Assembly (NCBI GenBank): GCA_965240365.1
Contig: OZ251218.1
Span: forward strand, 3,348,001 to 3,412,000
DNA length: 64,000 bases
Origin: G965240365 sp965240365
Lineage (GTDB): Bacteria; Pseudomonadota; Gammaproteobacteria; Eutrophobiales; Eutrophobiaceae
Reading direction: 5' to 3'
The notes under the pieces were generated by a model that saw only the letters and a program-made list of their open reading frames with translations, was not told the origin of the DNA and did not search any database. The position numbers and the translations under genes are program-made. This document shows, piece by piece, positions 7,429-17,200 of the stretch (position 1 is the first letter of the stretch; each line of letters opens with the position of its first letter).

Positions 7429-8151
7429 TTATTCAGACGGACCCGCCCGTTGCAGGCAAGCCTGTGCTGGGGGCAGGCAGGCAGCCACATTTTCGAGATC
7501 GCCTTTATGCGTGAGTTTGATATTGTCGGCATCACCCTGCACAAGTAATGGTTTGTGGCCGCATAATTCCATGGCCATGGCCTCATCCGTGACCGGATAC
7601 TTTTCGGCCCGCGCCTTCGACAGGGCGGCAAGCAGTTTGCCATAACGAAACATCTGCGGCGTTTGCGCGTGCCATAATTTTTCACGCTCTACCGTCGCCT
7701 CAATTTCACCCTGTTCATTGCCGCGCTTCATGGTATCGCGGCAGGGCAGCGCGAGGATACCGCCTGTTTCATGCCGGCTGACCCTGGCGATCAGGCGATC
7801 GAGCAGAATCTGATTGAGGCAGGGGCGCGCGGCGTCGTGCACCAGCACCCAGTCATTATCGGCCAGCCTGCCGGATAAGGCATGCAAGCCGTTTAATACG
7901 GAGTGAAAGCGTTGTTCGCCCCCTTCCGTCACCAGGATTTTATTATTTTTTGAGACGGCCAGACGGGGCCAGTATTGATCATGCCGGGCAAGCGCGACCA
8001 CAATCGCCTCAATATCGGCGCGCGGCAGGAAACAATCCAGGGTATATTCGAGGATCGTTTTATTGTTTATCGAAATATACTGCTTGGGCCGGCCGGACTG
8101 CATACGCGCCCCGATGCCCGCCGCCGGAATGATAACCGAATAGCCCGCCAT
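7429..8151 (-). CDS. ispD: 2-C-methyl-D-erythritol 4-phosphate cytidylyltransferase
   Basis: IspD transfers CMP from CTP to methylerythritol 4-phosphate, the third step of the MEP pathway. The N-terminal IIPAAGIGARMQSGRPKQYI is the CTP-binding loop, and VLVHDAARPCL and GGILALPCRDTMK are the family's substrate motifs. The length of 240 aa is typical. It is followed by ispF after 13 bp and preceded by ftsB (12 bp), a standard gammaproteobacterial arrangement. The last ~15 residues (after CLPPAQAC) look poorly conserved. Confidence 0.97.
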   Translation of the reverse strand: MAGYSVIIPAAGIGARMQSGRPKQYISINNKTILEYTLDCFLPRADIEAIVVALARHDQYWPRLAVSKNNKILVTEGGEQRFHSVLNGLHALSGRLADNDWVLVHDAARPCLNQILLDRLIARVSRHETGGILALPCRDTMKRGNEQGEIEATVEREKLWHAQTPQMFRYGKLLAALSKARAEKYPVTDEAMAMELCGHKPLLVQGDADNIKLTHKGDLENVAACLPPAQACLQRAGPSE

Positions 8152-8163
8152 GCCGGCCCTGAA

Positions 8164-8454
8164 CTAATTGGCCGGAACCGGATAGCCGGCATAATCAATG
8201 ATCTGATAAAAGGTTTCATCGTCTTTGATCATCCCCATCTCGCTGCGGGCCAGTTCTTCTATCGCGTCCAGACCTTCTTTTAAGTCCATGACTTCGGCCA
8301 GCAGGGCGGCATTGCGTTCTTCCAGATTTTTATTCTGCTGCTGTTGCCGCTGGACCTGATCTTCAAGCCGGGACACTTCGATCCAGTTGCCATTGTCGAA
8401 CCAAAGCCGGTATTGCAGCAAGGCCAGGATCAGAATCGCCAGGATAATCTTCAT
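8164..8454 (-). CDS. ftsB: Cell division protein FtsB
   Basis: FtsB is a bitopic inner-membrane protein that joins FtsQ and FtsL in the divisome. The 96-aa product has one N-terminal membrane helix (IILAILILALLQYRLWF), then a coiled coil rich in Gln/Glu (VQRQQQQNKNLEERNAALLA), and the characteristic GLDAIEELARSEMGMIK end. It sits between eno and ispD as in most gammaproteobacteria, 18 bp downstream of eno. Confidence 0.95.
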   Translation of the reverse strand: MKIILAILILALLQYRLWFDNGNWIEVSRLEDQVQRQQQQNKNLEERNAALLAEVMDLKEGLDAIEELARSEMGMIKDDETFYQIIDYAGYPVPAN

Positions 8455-8472
8455 TTGTAATCGACGCCGACT

Positions 8473-9756
8473 TTATGACAAATTATAAAAGGCATCTCTG
8501 CCCGCGTAGCTTGCCTGATCGCCAAGCTCGTCTTCTATTTTCATAAGCCGGTTATACTTTGCGACCCGGTCGGAACGCGACAAGGCGCCCGTTTTAATCT
8601 GTCCGGCCGCCGTGGCCACCGCCAGATCGGCAATGGTGGTATCTTCCGTTTCACCGGAACGGTGAGAGATCACGACCGTGTAACCCGCTTTTCTGGCCAT
8701 ATTGATCGCGGCCAGGGTTTCGGTAAGCGAACCGATCTGGTTTACCTTGATCAGGATAGAATTGGCCACACCTTTTTCAATGCCCCGGCGCAGAATGGAA
8801 GTATTGGTCACGAACAAATCATCGCCGACCAGTTGCGCCTCCCCGCCCAGTTCGTCAGTCAACAATTTCCAGCCTTGCCAGTCGTCTTCTGCCATGCCGT
8901 CTTCCAGCGTGATGATCGGATACTTGTCAAACCAGGGGATAAAATAATCCAGCAATCCCGCCGAATCCAGCCGTTTGTTTTCAGAGGCCAATGTATAGAC
9001 GCCGTCTTGATAAAATTCAGAGCTGGCGGCGTCCAGTCCCAGCATAATATCGGCGCCGGGCCGATAACCGGCCCTGTTGATTGCCTCAATAATAAGTTCA
9101 AGCGCGGCCTCGTTCGAAGCCAGACGCGGCGCAAAACCGCCCTCATCGCCGACCGTGGTCGCCAGCCCCCGTTCCGATAAGACCGCTTTCAAACAATGAA
9201 ACACCTCGGCCCCGTAACGAACGGCCTCACGGATACTGCCGGCCCCGACCGGCAGGATCATAAACTCCTGCAAATCGACCTGGTTATCGGCGTGGGCGCC
9301 GCCATTGATGATATTCATCATCGGCACGGGCATCTTGAAGGGGCCGTCGCCGCCGAGATAGGCATACAGCGGCAGCTTGTTCTCATTGGCGGCCGCATGG
9401 GCCGCGGCCAGGGACACCGCCAGTATGGCATTGGCGCCGAGATTTTCCTTATGCTCCGTGCCATCCATATCGATCATGGTTTGATCGATCTCGGCCTGTT
9501 CCGACACTTCCCTGCCGCTGAGCGCGGGGGCGATCTGTTCATGGATATGACGGATGGCCGTCAATACGCCCTTGCCGGCATAACGCGCGTCATCCCGATC
9601 CCTCAACTCAAGCGCCTCATTACTGCCGGTCGAAGCGCCGGACGGCGCCATGCTGCTGCCCACGGCCCCGGTCGCGGTATGTACCTCGGCCTCAATCGTG
9701 GGATTGCCCCTTGAGTCGAGCACCTCCCGCGCGATGATTTTGTTTATTGCTGACAT
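8473..9756 (-). CDS. eno: Enolase
   Basis: Enolase interconverts 2-phosphoglycerate and phosphoenolpyruvate in glycolysis. At 427 aa the length is standard. The N-terminal AREVLDSRGNPTIEAEV, SGASTGSNEALELRD, the GDEGGFAP loop, the metal-ligand region (LEDGMAEDDW, VGDDLFVTN) and the signature ILIKVNQIGSLTET with SHRSGETED are all visible. It is the first gene of the eno-ftsB-ispD-ispF run. In many relatives kdsA lies directly upstream; here a LysE-type gene and repeats are in between. Confidence 0.98.
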   Translation of the reverse strand: MSAINKIIAREVLDSRGNPTIEAEVHTATGAVGSSMAPSGASTGSNEALELRDRDDARYAGKGVLTAIRHIHEQIAPALSGREVSEQAEIDQTMIDMDGTEHKENLGANAILAVSLAAAHAAANENKLPLYAYLGGDGPFKMPVPMMNIINGGAHADNQVDLQEFMILPVGAGSIREAVRYGAEVFHCLKAVLSERGLATTVGDEGGFAPRLASNEAALELIIEAINRAGYRPGADIMLGLDAASSEFYQDGVYTLASENKRLDSAGLLDYFIPWFDKYPIITLEDGMAEDDWQGWKLLTDELGGEAQLVGDDLFVTNTSILRRGIEKGVANSILIKVNQIGSLTETLAAINMARKAGYTVVISHRSGETEDTTIADLAVATAAGQIKTGALSRSDRVAKYNRLMKIEDELGDQASYAGRDAFYNLS

Positions 9757-9850
9757 GGTTTTTTGTTATGTAAATTTAATGATAGAGTAGCAGAAATCAT
9801 AACTTGTCGTCATTCCATCCAATCCGCTGAGGCATGCGCCAGCCCGTTAC

Positions 9851-9894
9851 CTGCCTTCGGCAGGCGTGGATTCCAGCTTTCGCTGGAATGACGG
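9851..9894. repeat. Dispersed hairpin repeat
   Basis: A CTGCCTTCGGCAG hairpin is followed by GGATTCCAGCTTTCGCTGGA-ATGACGG, the commonest hairpin unit of this window. It lies upstream of eno and beyond the 3' end of the LysE-type gene. Confidence 0.75.
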
Positions 9895-9974
9895 GTATTT
9901 TTGTTCATCGCCAACTTATCAGCCTTCTACGAATAGATCAGCATAGTTGGGCCTCGGTTCAGTCAGTTGGCGAT

Positions 9975-10619
9975 TCACGACGCAGAAAGCCGCGGCCAAA
10001 GAATGAGAAGCGCAAAACCGATTATCAGAACGCCAGCGATAATCATCAGCGCTCGGTTGAAACGGTCATTGTTGATGAGTGACTGCGCCATATCGATGCC
10101 AAAAGAGCATAAGGACAGCCAAATGATCCCAAGGACGATGTGAATGCCGCCAAGGATCAAAACATTTTTCACAGACATTTCGCCGTTCGGAACAAACTGG
10201 GGCAGAAAAGACAGGTAGAAAACGCCTACCTTTGGATTCAGTAAATTGACGACAAGGCCCTTTTGAACGTAGGTAAACGCGCCTCGTTTCTGACCGGCTT
10301 TGACGTTGAAGGATTTAACTTCTTTGGAAAACCCGGCGCGTATTTCACCAATGCCGATATAAAGCATATAGGCGACACCCGCATATGTGATAATGCTGAA
10401 TAATGTTGGACTTGCGTTCAGCAGCGATACCAGCCCAACTGCGACCAGAAGCGCCCAGATGAATGATCCAATGCTGATCCCGGTGGCCGTGAGTATGCCC
10501 GCGCGCGCGCCGCCACGTAATGCGGATCCCAAAACAAGCAGCACGTCCGCCCCCGGCGACATCACCAAAAACAGCGCAATCAGCGCATAGGCCGCCATCG
10601 GGTTATTGAGTATTTCCAC
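9975..10619 (-). CDS. LysE/RhtB-family amino-acid exporter
   Basis: A 214-aa inner-membrane protein with about six hydrophobic segments. The N-terminal part has MSPGADVLLVLGSALRGG-ARAG, the LysE/RhtB family signature (P-G-x-D/N...R-x-G), and the middle has KGLVVNLLNPKVGVFYLSFL, another conserved family stretch. Such proteins export amino acids or their analogues; the substrate cannot be told from sequence. It is inserted between kdsA and eno, flanked on both sides by repeats, so it may be a later addition to an ancestral housekeeping operon. Confidence 0.88.
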   Translation of the reverse strand: MEILNNPMAAYALIALFLVMSPGADVLLVLGSALRGGARAGILTATGISIGSFIWALLVAVGLVSLLNASPTLFSIITYAGVAYMLYIGIGEIRAGFSKEVKSFNVKAGQKRGAFTYVQKGLVVNLLNPKVGVFYLSFLPQFVPNGEMSVKNVLILGGIHIVLGIIWLSLCSFGIDMAQSLINNDRFNRALMIIAGVLIIGFALLILWPRLSAS

Positions 10620-10716
10620 TATTATAGATTTTCCCTTATTTCATATCGCTTTAGCTTTCATGCCGTTTCTCTGATTACGAGAATCGTAATCCATTTACCA
10701 TCCTGGCACTACCTTC

Positions 10717-10762
10717 CTGGATTCCGGCTCTCGCCTGCCTGCGGCAGGCAGGCTGAAATGAC
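10717..10762. repeat. Dispersed palindromic repeat
   Basis: GGATTCCGGCTCTCGCCTG runs into the palindrome GCCTGCCTGCGGCAGGCAGG and then TGAAATGACAACGGGG, a variant of the common unit with a CCTGCCTGC palindrome in the loop. Confidence 0.7.
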
Positions 10763-10823
10763 AACGGGGGTTATTCCCGTCCTGCAAAAGATGAGAATAA
10801 CGAATATTGCGCATCCTTGTTTC

Positions 10824-10991
10824 GGAAGCTCTGAATAAATCCATCCTGGATTTCTCAGAGCACGCAAGGTGAAAATGCGATTTTCACCTTGCTTCAAAAT
10901 CAATGACTTGCATCATTGATTTTGGCGGTACGCCTGCCTGCAGCAGGCAGGTCCCTGTACCGCAGGAAACTCTGATTCAATCAGAGTTTCC
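10824..10991. repeat. Modular palindromic element, copy 1 (168 bp)
   Basis: The fullest copy of a composite element. In order: GGAAGCTCTGAATAAATCC with ATCCTGGAT; an inverted repeat GCAAGGTGAAAA...TTTTCACCTTGC (10864-10892); a second inverted repeat AAAATCAATGA...TCATTGATTTT (10896-10923); a CCTGCCTGCAGCAGGCAGG palindrome; and AAACTCTGATT-CAATCAGAGTTTCC. Shorter or rearranged copies occur at 41843-41949, 52512-52643 (inverted) and 59164-59240. There is no ORF inside. Confidence 0.75.
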
Positions 10992-11004
10992 TTTCAAAAC
11001 CACT

Positions 11005-11811
11005 TCATTTTACAGCGCTATCAATACACTTCAGCGTCTCAAGCAAAGGCCGCAGATCATACATCGGCCATGAATTCGGGCCGTCACTGAGGGCCTGGTC
11101 GGGTTGCGGATGGGTCTCCATGAACAGGCCCGCTATGCCGACCGCCGTGGCCGCTTTGGCCAGCGCCGGCACAAACTCGCGCTGGCCGCCGGAAACCTTG
11201 CCGGCGCCGCCCGGCATTTGCACGGAATGGGTCGCGTCAAACACCACCGGCGCGCCGGTTTCCCGCATGACGACCAGGGCCCGCATATCCGAGACCAGAT
11301 AGTTATAACCAAAAGAGGCCCCGCGCTCGCACACCATAATCTGCTCATTACCGACGGCGCGCGCCTTTTCAACCACATGCCGCATATCCCAGGGCGCCAG
11401 AAACTGACCTTTTTTGATATTGACCGGCAACCCGGCCCCGGCAACCGCCTGGATATAGTTGGTCTGCCGGCACAAAAACGCGGGAGTCTGCAACACATCG
11501 ACCACGGCCGCCACTTCATCAAGCGGGCTGTCTTCATGCACATCGGTCAAAACCGGCACGCCAATCTCCCGCCTGACGTCGGCCAGAATCTTAAGCCCGG
11601 CCTCGACCCCCGGCCCTCTGTAACTGTCCTGTGAACTGCGGTTGGCCTTGTCAAAAGAAGACTTGTAGATAAAGGGGATCTCAAGCTCCGTGGTCAGCTC
11701 CTTTAAGTAACCGGCCGTATCCTGCGCCATCTGCCCGCTTTCGATCACACAAGGCCCGGCGATCAGAAAAAAGGGCCGGGCCGGACCGATCTCAAAATTA
11801 CATAGCTGCAT
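11005..11811 (-). CDS. kdsA: 3-deoxy-8-phosphooctulonate synthase (metal-dependent type)
   Basis: KdsA condenses arabinose 5-phosphate with PEP to Kdo 8-phosphate for LPS core synthesis. The 268-aa product has FFLIAGPCVIES, KSSFDKANRSS, YRGPG, DVHE, NIKKGQFL and METHPQPDQAL. The AGPC cysteine (the Asn of the E. coli enzyme is absent) together with THSVQ, METHP and SDGPN marks the metal-dependent class by known family rules. It lies 26 bp downstream of pyrG on the same strand, so the two are likely cotranscribed. Confidence 0.96.
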   Translation of the reverse strand: MQLCNFEIGPARPFFLIAGPCVIESGQMAQDTAGYLKELTTELEIPFIYKSSFDKANRSSQDSYRGPGVEAGLKILADVRREIGVPVLTDVHEDSPLDEVAAVVDVLQTPAFLCRQTNYIQAVAGAGLPVNIKKGQFLAPWDMRHVVEKARAVGNEQIMVCERGASFGYNYLVSDMRALVVMRETGAPVVFDATHSVQMPGGAGKVSGGQREFVPALAKAATAVGIAGLFMETHPQPDQALSDGPNSWPMYDLRPLLETLKCIDSAVK

Positions 11812-11837
11812 CCTGAACTGCCTCCATCAAAATTGCT

Positions 11838-13520
11838 TTATGATACTTGACCGCGCGCCTGCAATGAGGCCCGGGCCGGTTCCGGTCTGGCAAACAGATC
11901 CGAATTATGCGCCAGGGCCGCGCGCACAAAGCCGGAAAACAAGGGATGCCCGGCGCGGGGCGTCGAGGTGAATTCCGGGTGAAACTGACAGGCCATAAAC
12001 CAGGGATGGCCCGGCAGTTCGATAATTTCCACCAGTTCCCCGTCCGCTGAACGCCCGGCGATGGCCATGCCGGCGGCTTCCAGCCGGGCCGCATAATGAT
12101 TGTTGAACTCATACCGATGCCGATGCCGCTCAATAATGGTGTCGGCGCCATACAACTCGCGCGCGAGCGAGCCTTCCGCTAGTTTACACTCCTGCCCGCC
12201 CAGGCGCATGCTGCCGCCCAGATCAGAATCCGCCGTCCGCCTTTCAAGCCGGCCCGAGGCATCCTGCCATTCGGTGATCAGGGCAATAACCGGATGCGCG
12301 GCGCCCTGGTCAAATTCCGTGCTGTTGGCCGCCGTGAGGCCGGCCAGATTACGCGCGATCTCGATCACGGCAAGCTGCATGCCCAGGCAAATTCCAAGAT
12401 AAGGCGCCTCCTTTTCCCGCGCATAACGCACGGCCGCCAGCTTGCCCTCAATACCGCGCTGACCAAAGCCGCCGGGCACCAGGATGGCGTCCTTGTCACA
12501 TAAAAGCTCAACCCCGTTTTTTTCAATATCTTCCGAATCAATATAATGAATATTGACCCGGGTGCGGGTCTGCACCCCGGCGTGGGTCAATGCCTCCGAC
12601 AGGGATTTATAGCAATCGGCCAGGTCAATATATTTGCCGACCATGGCAATATTGACTTCATTTTCCGGATTATCAATCGCGCTGACCACCTCGTCCCACT
12701 CGGACAAATCCGCGCGGGGCAGTTCCAGCCCGAATTTTTTAAGCACGATGTCGCCCAGCCCCTGTTCATGCAGGGCCTGGGGGATTTTATAGATGCTGTC
12801 CACATCGATCGCCGAGATAATGGCGGCGTCTTCCACATTGGTAAATAAGGCGATCTTCCTGCGCACGTTTTGCGGCAAGGCCCGCTCGGTGCGGCATAAC
12901 AGGCAGTCCGGTTGAATGCCGATCGAGCGCAGTTCCTTTACGGAGTGTTGCGTGGGTTTGGTTTTAAGCTCGCCCGCGGCCGCGACATGGGGCACCAGGG
13001 TTAAATGGATAAACAGGGTACTGCCCGCGCCCAGTTCGATCCGCATCTGCCGGATCGCCTCCAGAAAGGGCTGTGATTCAATATCGCCGACCGTGCCGCC
13101 GATCTCGACCATGGCGATATCGGAAGCGCCCGCGCCTTCAATAATGCAGCGTTTTATCTCATCGGTAATATGCGGGATCACCTGCACCGTGCTGCCCAGA
13201 TAAACGCCGCGCCGCTCTTTCTCGATCACGTTCCGGTAGATGCGGCCGGTCGTATAATTATTGCGCTTGCCCATGCTGGCGCGCACGAACCGCTCATAAT
13301 GGCCGAGGTCCAGATCCGTCTCCGCGCCGTCATGGGTCACATACACCTCGCCATGCTGAAGCGGACTCATCGTGCCGGGATCGATATTGATATAGGGGTC
13401 CAGTTTCAACAGGGTGACTTTAAGGCCGCAAGCCTCCAGGATCGCGCCCAGCGAGGCAGAGGCGATACCCTTGCCGAGCGAAGACACCACCCCCCCGGTA
13501 ATAAAGACATAACGTGTCAT
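11838..13520 (-). CDS. pyrG: CTP synthase
   Basis: PyrG aminates UTP to CTP using glutamine and ATP. The 560-aa protein shows the N-terminal amidoligase domain (ITGGVVSSLGKGIASASLG; LDPYINIDPGTMSPLQHGEV; SQPFLEAIRQM) and the C-terminal class I glutaminase (VPGGFGQRGIEGK; nucleophile Cys in YLGICLGMQLAVIE; QFHPEFTSTP). The C-terminus carries a slightly extended basic/Ala tail. It heads the pyrG-kdsA transcription unit, followed downstream by the LysE-type gene and eno. Confidence 0.98.
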   Translation of the reverse strand: MTRYVFITGGVVSSLGKGIASASLGAILEACGLKVTLLKLDPYINIDPGTMSPLQHGEVYVTHDGAETDLDLGHYERFVRASMGKRNNYTTGRIYRNVIEKERRGVYLGSTVQVIPHITDEIKRCIIEGAGASDIAMVEIGGTVGDIESQPFLEAIRQMRIELGAGSTLFIHLTLVPHVAAAGELKTKPTQHSVKELRSIGIQPDCLLCRTERALPQNVRRKIALFTNVEDAAIISAIDVDSIYKIPQALHEQGLGDIVLKKFGLELPRADLSEWDEVVSAIDNPENEVNIAMVGKYIDLADCYKSLSEALTHAGVQTRTRVNIHYIDSEDIEKNGVELLCDKDAILVPGGFGQRGIEGKLAAVRYAREKEAPYLGICLGMQLAVIEIARNLAGLTAANSTEFDQGAAHPVIALITEWQDASGRLERRTADSDLGGSMRLGGQECKLAEGSLARELYGADTIIERHRHRYEFNNHYAARLEAAGMAIAGRSADGELVEIIELPGHPWFMACQFHPEFTSTPRAGHPLFSGFVRAALAHNSDLFARPEPARASLQARGQVS

Positions 13521-13687
13521 CAGAGCCGCCCGAACGCAAGGGATAATCCGGCAAGAAACCGGTTACGGGGCCTGCCGGGGCCGGTCGCGGGGTCAAAAGA
13601 GTGTTGCAGCGGGATCATATTCAAGGGTTGGGATGCTATCAGATTCAACCCCCGGAAACTACTTTGTGGAGATTATTTTTTTGAATG

Positions 13688-13776
13688 GTCATTCCCGTTT
13701 GAATGGGAATGTAGGGCTAAAACCACTGGATTCCGGCCTTCGCCTGCCTGCCGCAGGCAGGCCGGAATGACGGCAG
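13688..13776. repeat. Dispersed palindromic repeat unit
   Basis: TCATTCCCGTTTGAATGGGAAT is followed by AAACCACTGGATTCCGGCC, then the GCCTGCCTGCCGCAGGCAGG palindrome nested in GGCCGGAATGACGG. It lies upstream of pyrG. Confidence 0.7.
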
Positions 13777-13857
13777 GGGTGATGAGTGGATTCGGAATTT
13801 GACTTTCTGCACTCTGCCGACTGGAATGAGGAAGGAGCAGGAATGCAGACAAGGCAA

Positions 13858-14200
13858 TATATTCAGGAACCCAGGGTCACCTTATCTAAAGTAAGATGTC
13901 AGGTATTCTGGCCGCGGTATATTTAGTATCGCTCATAATACGCCTATCGCCTCCGGCGTCATTCCAGCGAAAGCTCGCCTACAGGACGTAGGTGGTAGAG
14001 CCGCGTCTGGAACAAGCGGCCGAGGAATCCAGTGGTTTATGTCATACATTCCCCCTGCCTGCAGCAGGCAGGGCCCAGGCGGGAATGACAATTAGACAGA
14101 ACTGGCGCTCATTTCACATCGCGGCCCACCCTCCTGGATTCCTCGGCGGCCTGTTCCAGACCTGCCCGCGGCAGGCAGGCCGGAATAACGGCGAGGGTCA
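13858..14200. repeat. Extended composite repeat related to the 308-bp unit
   Basis: It begins CCAGGGTCACCTTATCTAAA-GTAAG and continues CTGGCCGCGGTATATTTAG and ATTCCAGCGAAAGCT, the same order as the 308-bp tandem units at 38245-38860. It then contains CCCTGCCTGCAGCAGGCAGG blocks and GGATTCC pieces. No gene is seen in 13521-14257. Confidence 0.6.
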
Positions 14201-14257
14201 TGGGTAAATTCAGGCTTTGACTATTTATATTGTGCCGACCCGAATAATCCAGGTCGT

Positions 14258-17200
14258 TCAGTACCAGCCCATGCCCCCCATCAAAGCCGGGATGTTTAAC
14301 GGCTCGCCATAATGCGCGATGTCTATGGATTCATAGCCGCCCACCTCGGCCTTGAAGTCGGGCGCCGCCGGCAGCATGGCCCCGGCGCCTTTGAACAGGC
14401 GGCGGAGTTGATTTTCAATAGACACGGCCTGGGCGCGGGTGGCCTCGATGATGCCTGTCAGCCGTTCCGGAACGAGGGCCGCCGCGGCCTGGCCCGGGCG
14501 GTCGCGTTCGGCCGGGCCGGCGCTCAGGCTTTCCAGCCATTGCAGGCGCGCGCGCACACCTGCCAGCGCCCGGTTCAGCCGGGCAATCTCGTCCGTAACG
14601 CCGCCGGCGCCGGGCGATCGGCCGAAGTCTTTATCGGATAAGTCCGCCTCCGCATCCGGGGTATATTTTTGCAGCGCCGCCCGGTAATCCAGGAAGTTCT
14701 GCAATTCGCGCCGATAGGCCGCGCGCCCCCTGTCTGTCGAGACCTGCCCGGCCGTATCCGCCGCGACCGGCCGGCGTTCGGGGCCGGCAAGGCGCGCCTC
14801 CAGTTGCGCAATAAGCAGGTCGAGTTCTTCCAGAGTCACCCGCTCGCAGCAGGCAGGCGTTGGGCGGGCGGCCGCCTTGTCCCGCGCATTGGCCAGCGCC
14901 AGGGCAATACCGCCGCCAATCGCATTCAACAGCGTCAATTCCTGCTCGAACAAACCATCCTGGGCAGGGGCCTGGAGCCCCGCGGCCGGCACGGTGTCAA
15001 CCGGGTTGACGCCGCTATCGGTGGCCAGAAAGGCCCGCGCGGGCTGTACATTCATTGCCGTATCAGCGCTCAGTACCGCGTCCAGCCGTTGTAAAAAGGC
15101 CACGAAACCGGCCGTGGCGCTCTGCCCGGCAAAGGCGCTGTTCGGGTTAAAGCCGACAGCGCCGCCCTGCCCCGCGGCGGCATTGATCCTGCCGCCGGCA
15201 AAGGCCAGGGTAATACTGGCGGCATTGACAAATCGCTCAGAGGCGATAAACGTGCCCGAGGCCCCGGCCGGCGCGGTCAGCGTGATGGGCCCGGCCGGGG
15301 CCTCAATCACACCCCGGGAACCGGCCAGCCCCGGCACGCTCGGCCCCACGGCCAATAACCCAAGCTGGCCGCCCGTCCGAATGTTCGCGTTCAGGCCAAT
15401 GTCGCCGCCGAGCAGCGTCACGGGGCCGCCGGTCTCAATGGCCCGGCTCACGCTCAGCCGCGGCGCGTTCACCTTGATGCCCGTCATAGCCGGGGCATGC
15501 CAGGGCGACATCCCTTCGGGGGTGAGGCGGCCGCCGATAATCAGGTGCCCACGGTAGCCCTGCATGTTGGCGGGCAGCCGCAGCCCCGCGCCCACATCGA
15601 AGTTTTGACTATTAACGCCTGGGATGGTCAGCGCGCCCCGGCCGGTCATGGTGTCCGGGAAACGGATGTTGGCCGGATTCACGTTCAGGGTCGGGCTGTT
15701 GCCCGCGATGACCAGTTCGGTTGACCCGCTCATGTCCAGCGCGGACGCGGTGACGTCATCAGTCAACGTCAGACGCCTTGAGATCAGCGCGAGGGTGTTC
15801 GCGCCGGCGTTCAGGGTGGAGCGGAAGGTTAATGCGCCGCGGCCGGTGTTGATGCGCCTGTTGGCCGCGGTTGTGACCGGGCCGTTGAAGGTGAAGGCCG
15901 GGTTGTTGGTGTTGATGTCGCTGTTGATGGTGGCGGGGCCGTCGAATATGAGGGTGTCGTTAGCGTCCAGATTGGTCGCGCCGGCGGTTGTGCTGTTGAC
16001 CAGAATCGGAGTCCGGCTGCGCCTGCCTGCTGCAGGCAGGCCGGAGGTTGTTGTTCCTGGATTCCGGCCTTCGCCGGAATGACGACGGAGGTGTATGGTT
16101 TGCGCGGTGGTGTCGTCCGTGTTGAGTGCCAACACGCGCGTATTCAGGCCGGGATCTATCAGATTGATGTTGCCGGCCGCGCCCGCGCCCGAGGTGCTGA
16201 TATTCAGGCTGCCCGCTTCTGTGCCCGTAAATTCGGTGCGGAACGCCGCGCCCGTGCCGATGCCCACGCCGCCGCTGGCGGTGACCTTCAGGCGGCTGGA
16301 AGTGGCCACAACCCCGCCTGCGCCGTTAATGTCGCCGTTCTGGTTGGTAAGGCGGACTTCGCCGCTACCGGCGCGGATGTCCGCGCCGATGTTGAGCGTG
16401 CCCGTCTCGGCGAGGCCGGCCACGAGGATGACCGCAGTGTTGTTGGTGATGCCGCTGACACCTGTCTGCGGCGCGCCAGGCAGACCCCCGACCGTGCCCA
16501 CAGTAAAGCCGCCGCGGCCGGCAAAATTCAGTTGACCACCCAGGTTCGCCCCCGCCAGCGTCCGCACATCATTCTGCCCAGTCAGAGAAGTGCGGCCGTT
16601 ATAGTCTCGCAGCAACAGTTCGGCCGCGCGCAGTACGCCGCCGGTCTGGTTGACGGCCTCGGCCGCCGTGATGTTGCGAAAGGTCACCCGCCGCGTGGCC
16701 GTCAGATCGGCATTCAGGATGACCTGGGTCGCGCCCGCCACGGTAAAATCACGCAGCGCCACAGTGCCGCCGACCGCGCCATTGAAGCGGGCCGTGAGCG
16801 AACCGGCGAGCCTCAGGTCCTGTTGCCCGGCCGTTGTGCCGTCTATGGGGCCGGCCAGGGTCAGGCCGCCCGCGCCGTCAATGCGCCCGCCGTTGCCGGC
16901 CAGCGTTATCGCGCCGTCCCAGGTGTTGGTTCCGCGGGTGTTGCGCAGCGTGCCTCGATTATCACCCGTGCCGTTCAGGGTCAGGGCCTCGCCCGTGACG
17001 CTGTTGGTCCCGGCGGGGAGGTCAAGTTCCAGCGTGCCGCCATCGTTTACGGTCGTGCCACTGGCGGTATTGCCGAGCGCGCCCGCGTTCTGAATTTTCA
17101 GCGTGCCCGCGTTTATGGTGGTCTCGCCGCCGTAGGTGTTGGCGGCCGTGAGAGTCACGGTACCCCGGTCTCTCTTTGTCAAGCCCACGCTGGCGCCGCC

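Noticed and set aside
7419..7685. Short frames such as 7419-7685 and 8859-9146 within housekeeping genes
   Set aside because: Alternative-frame shadows of ispD and eno.
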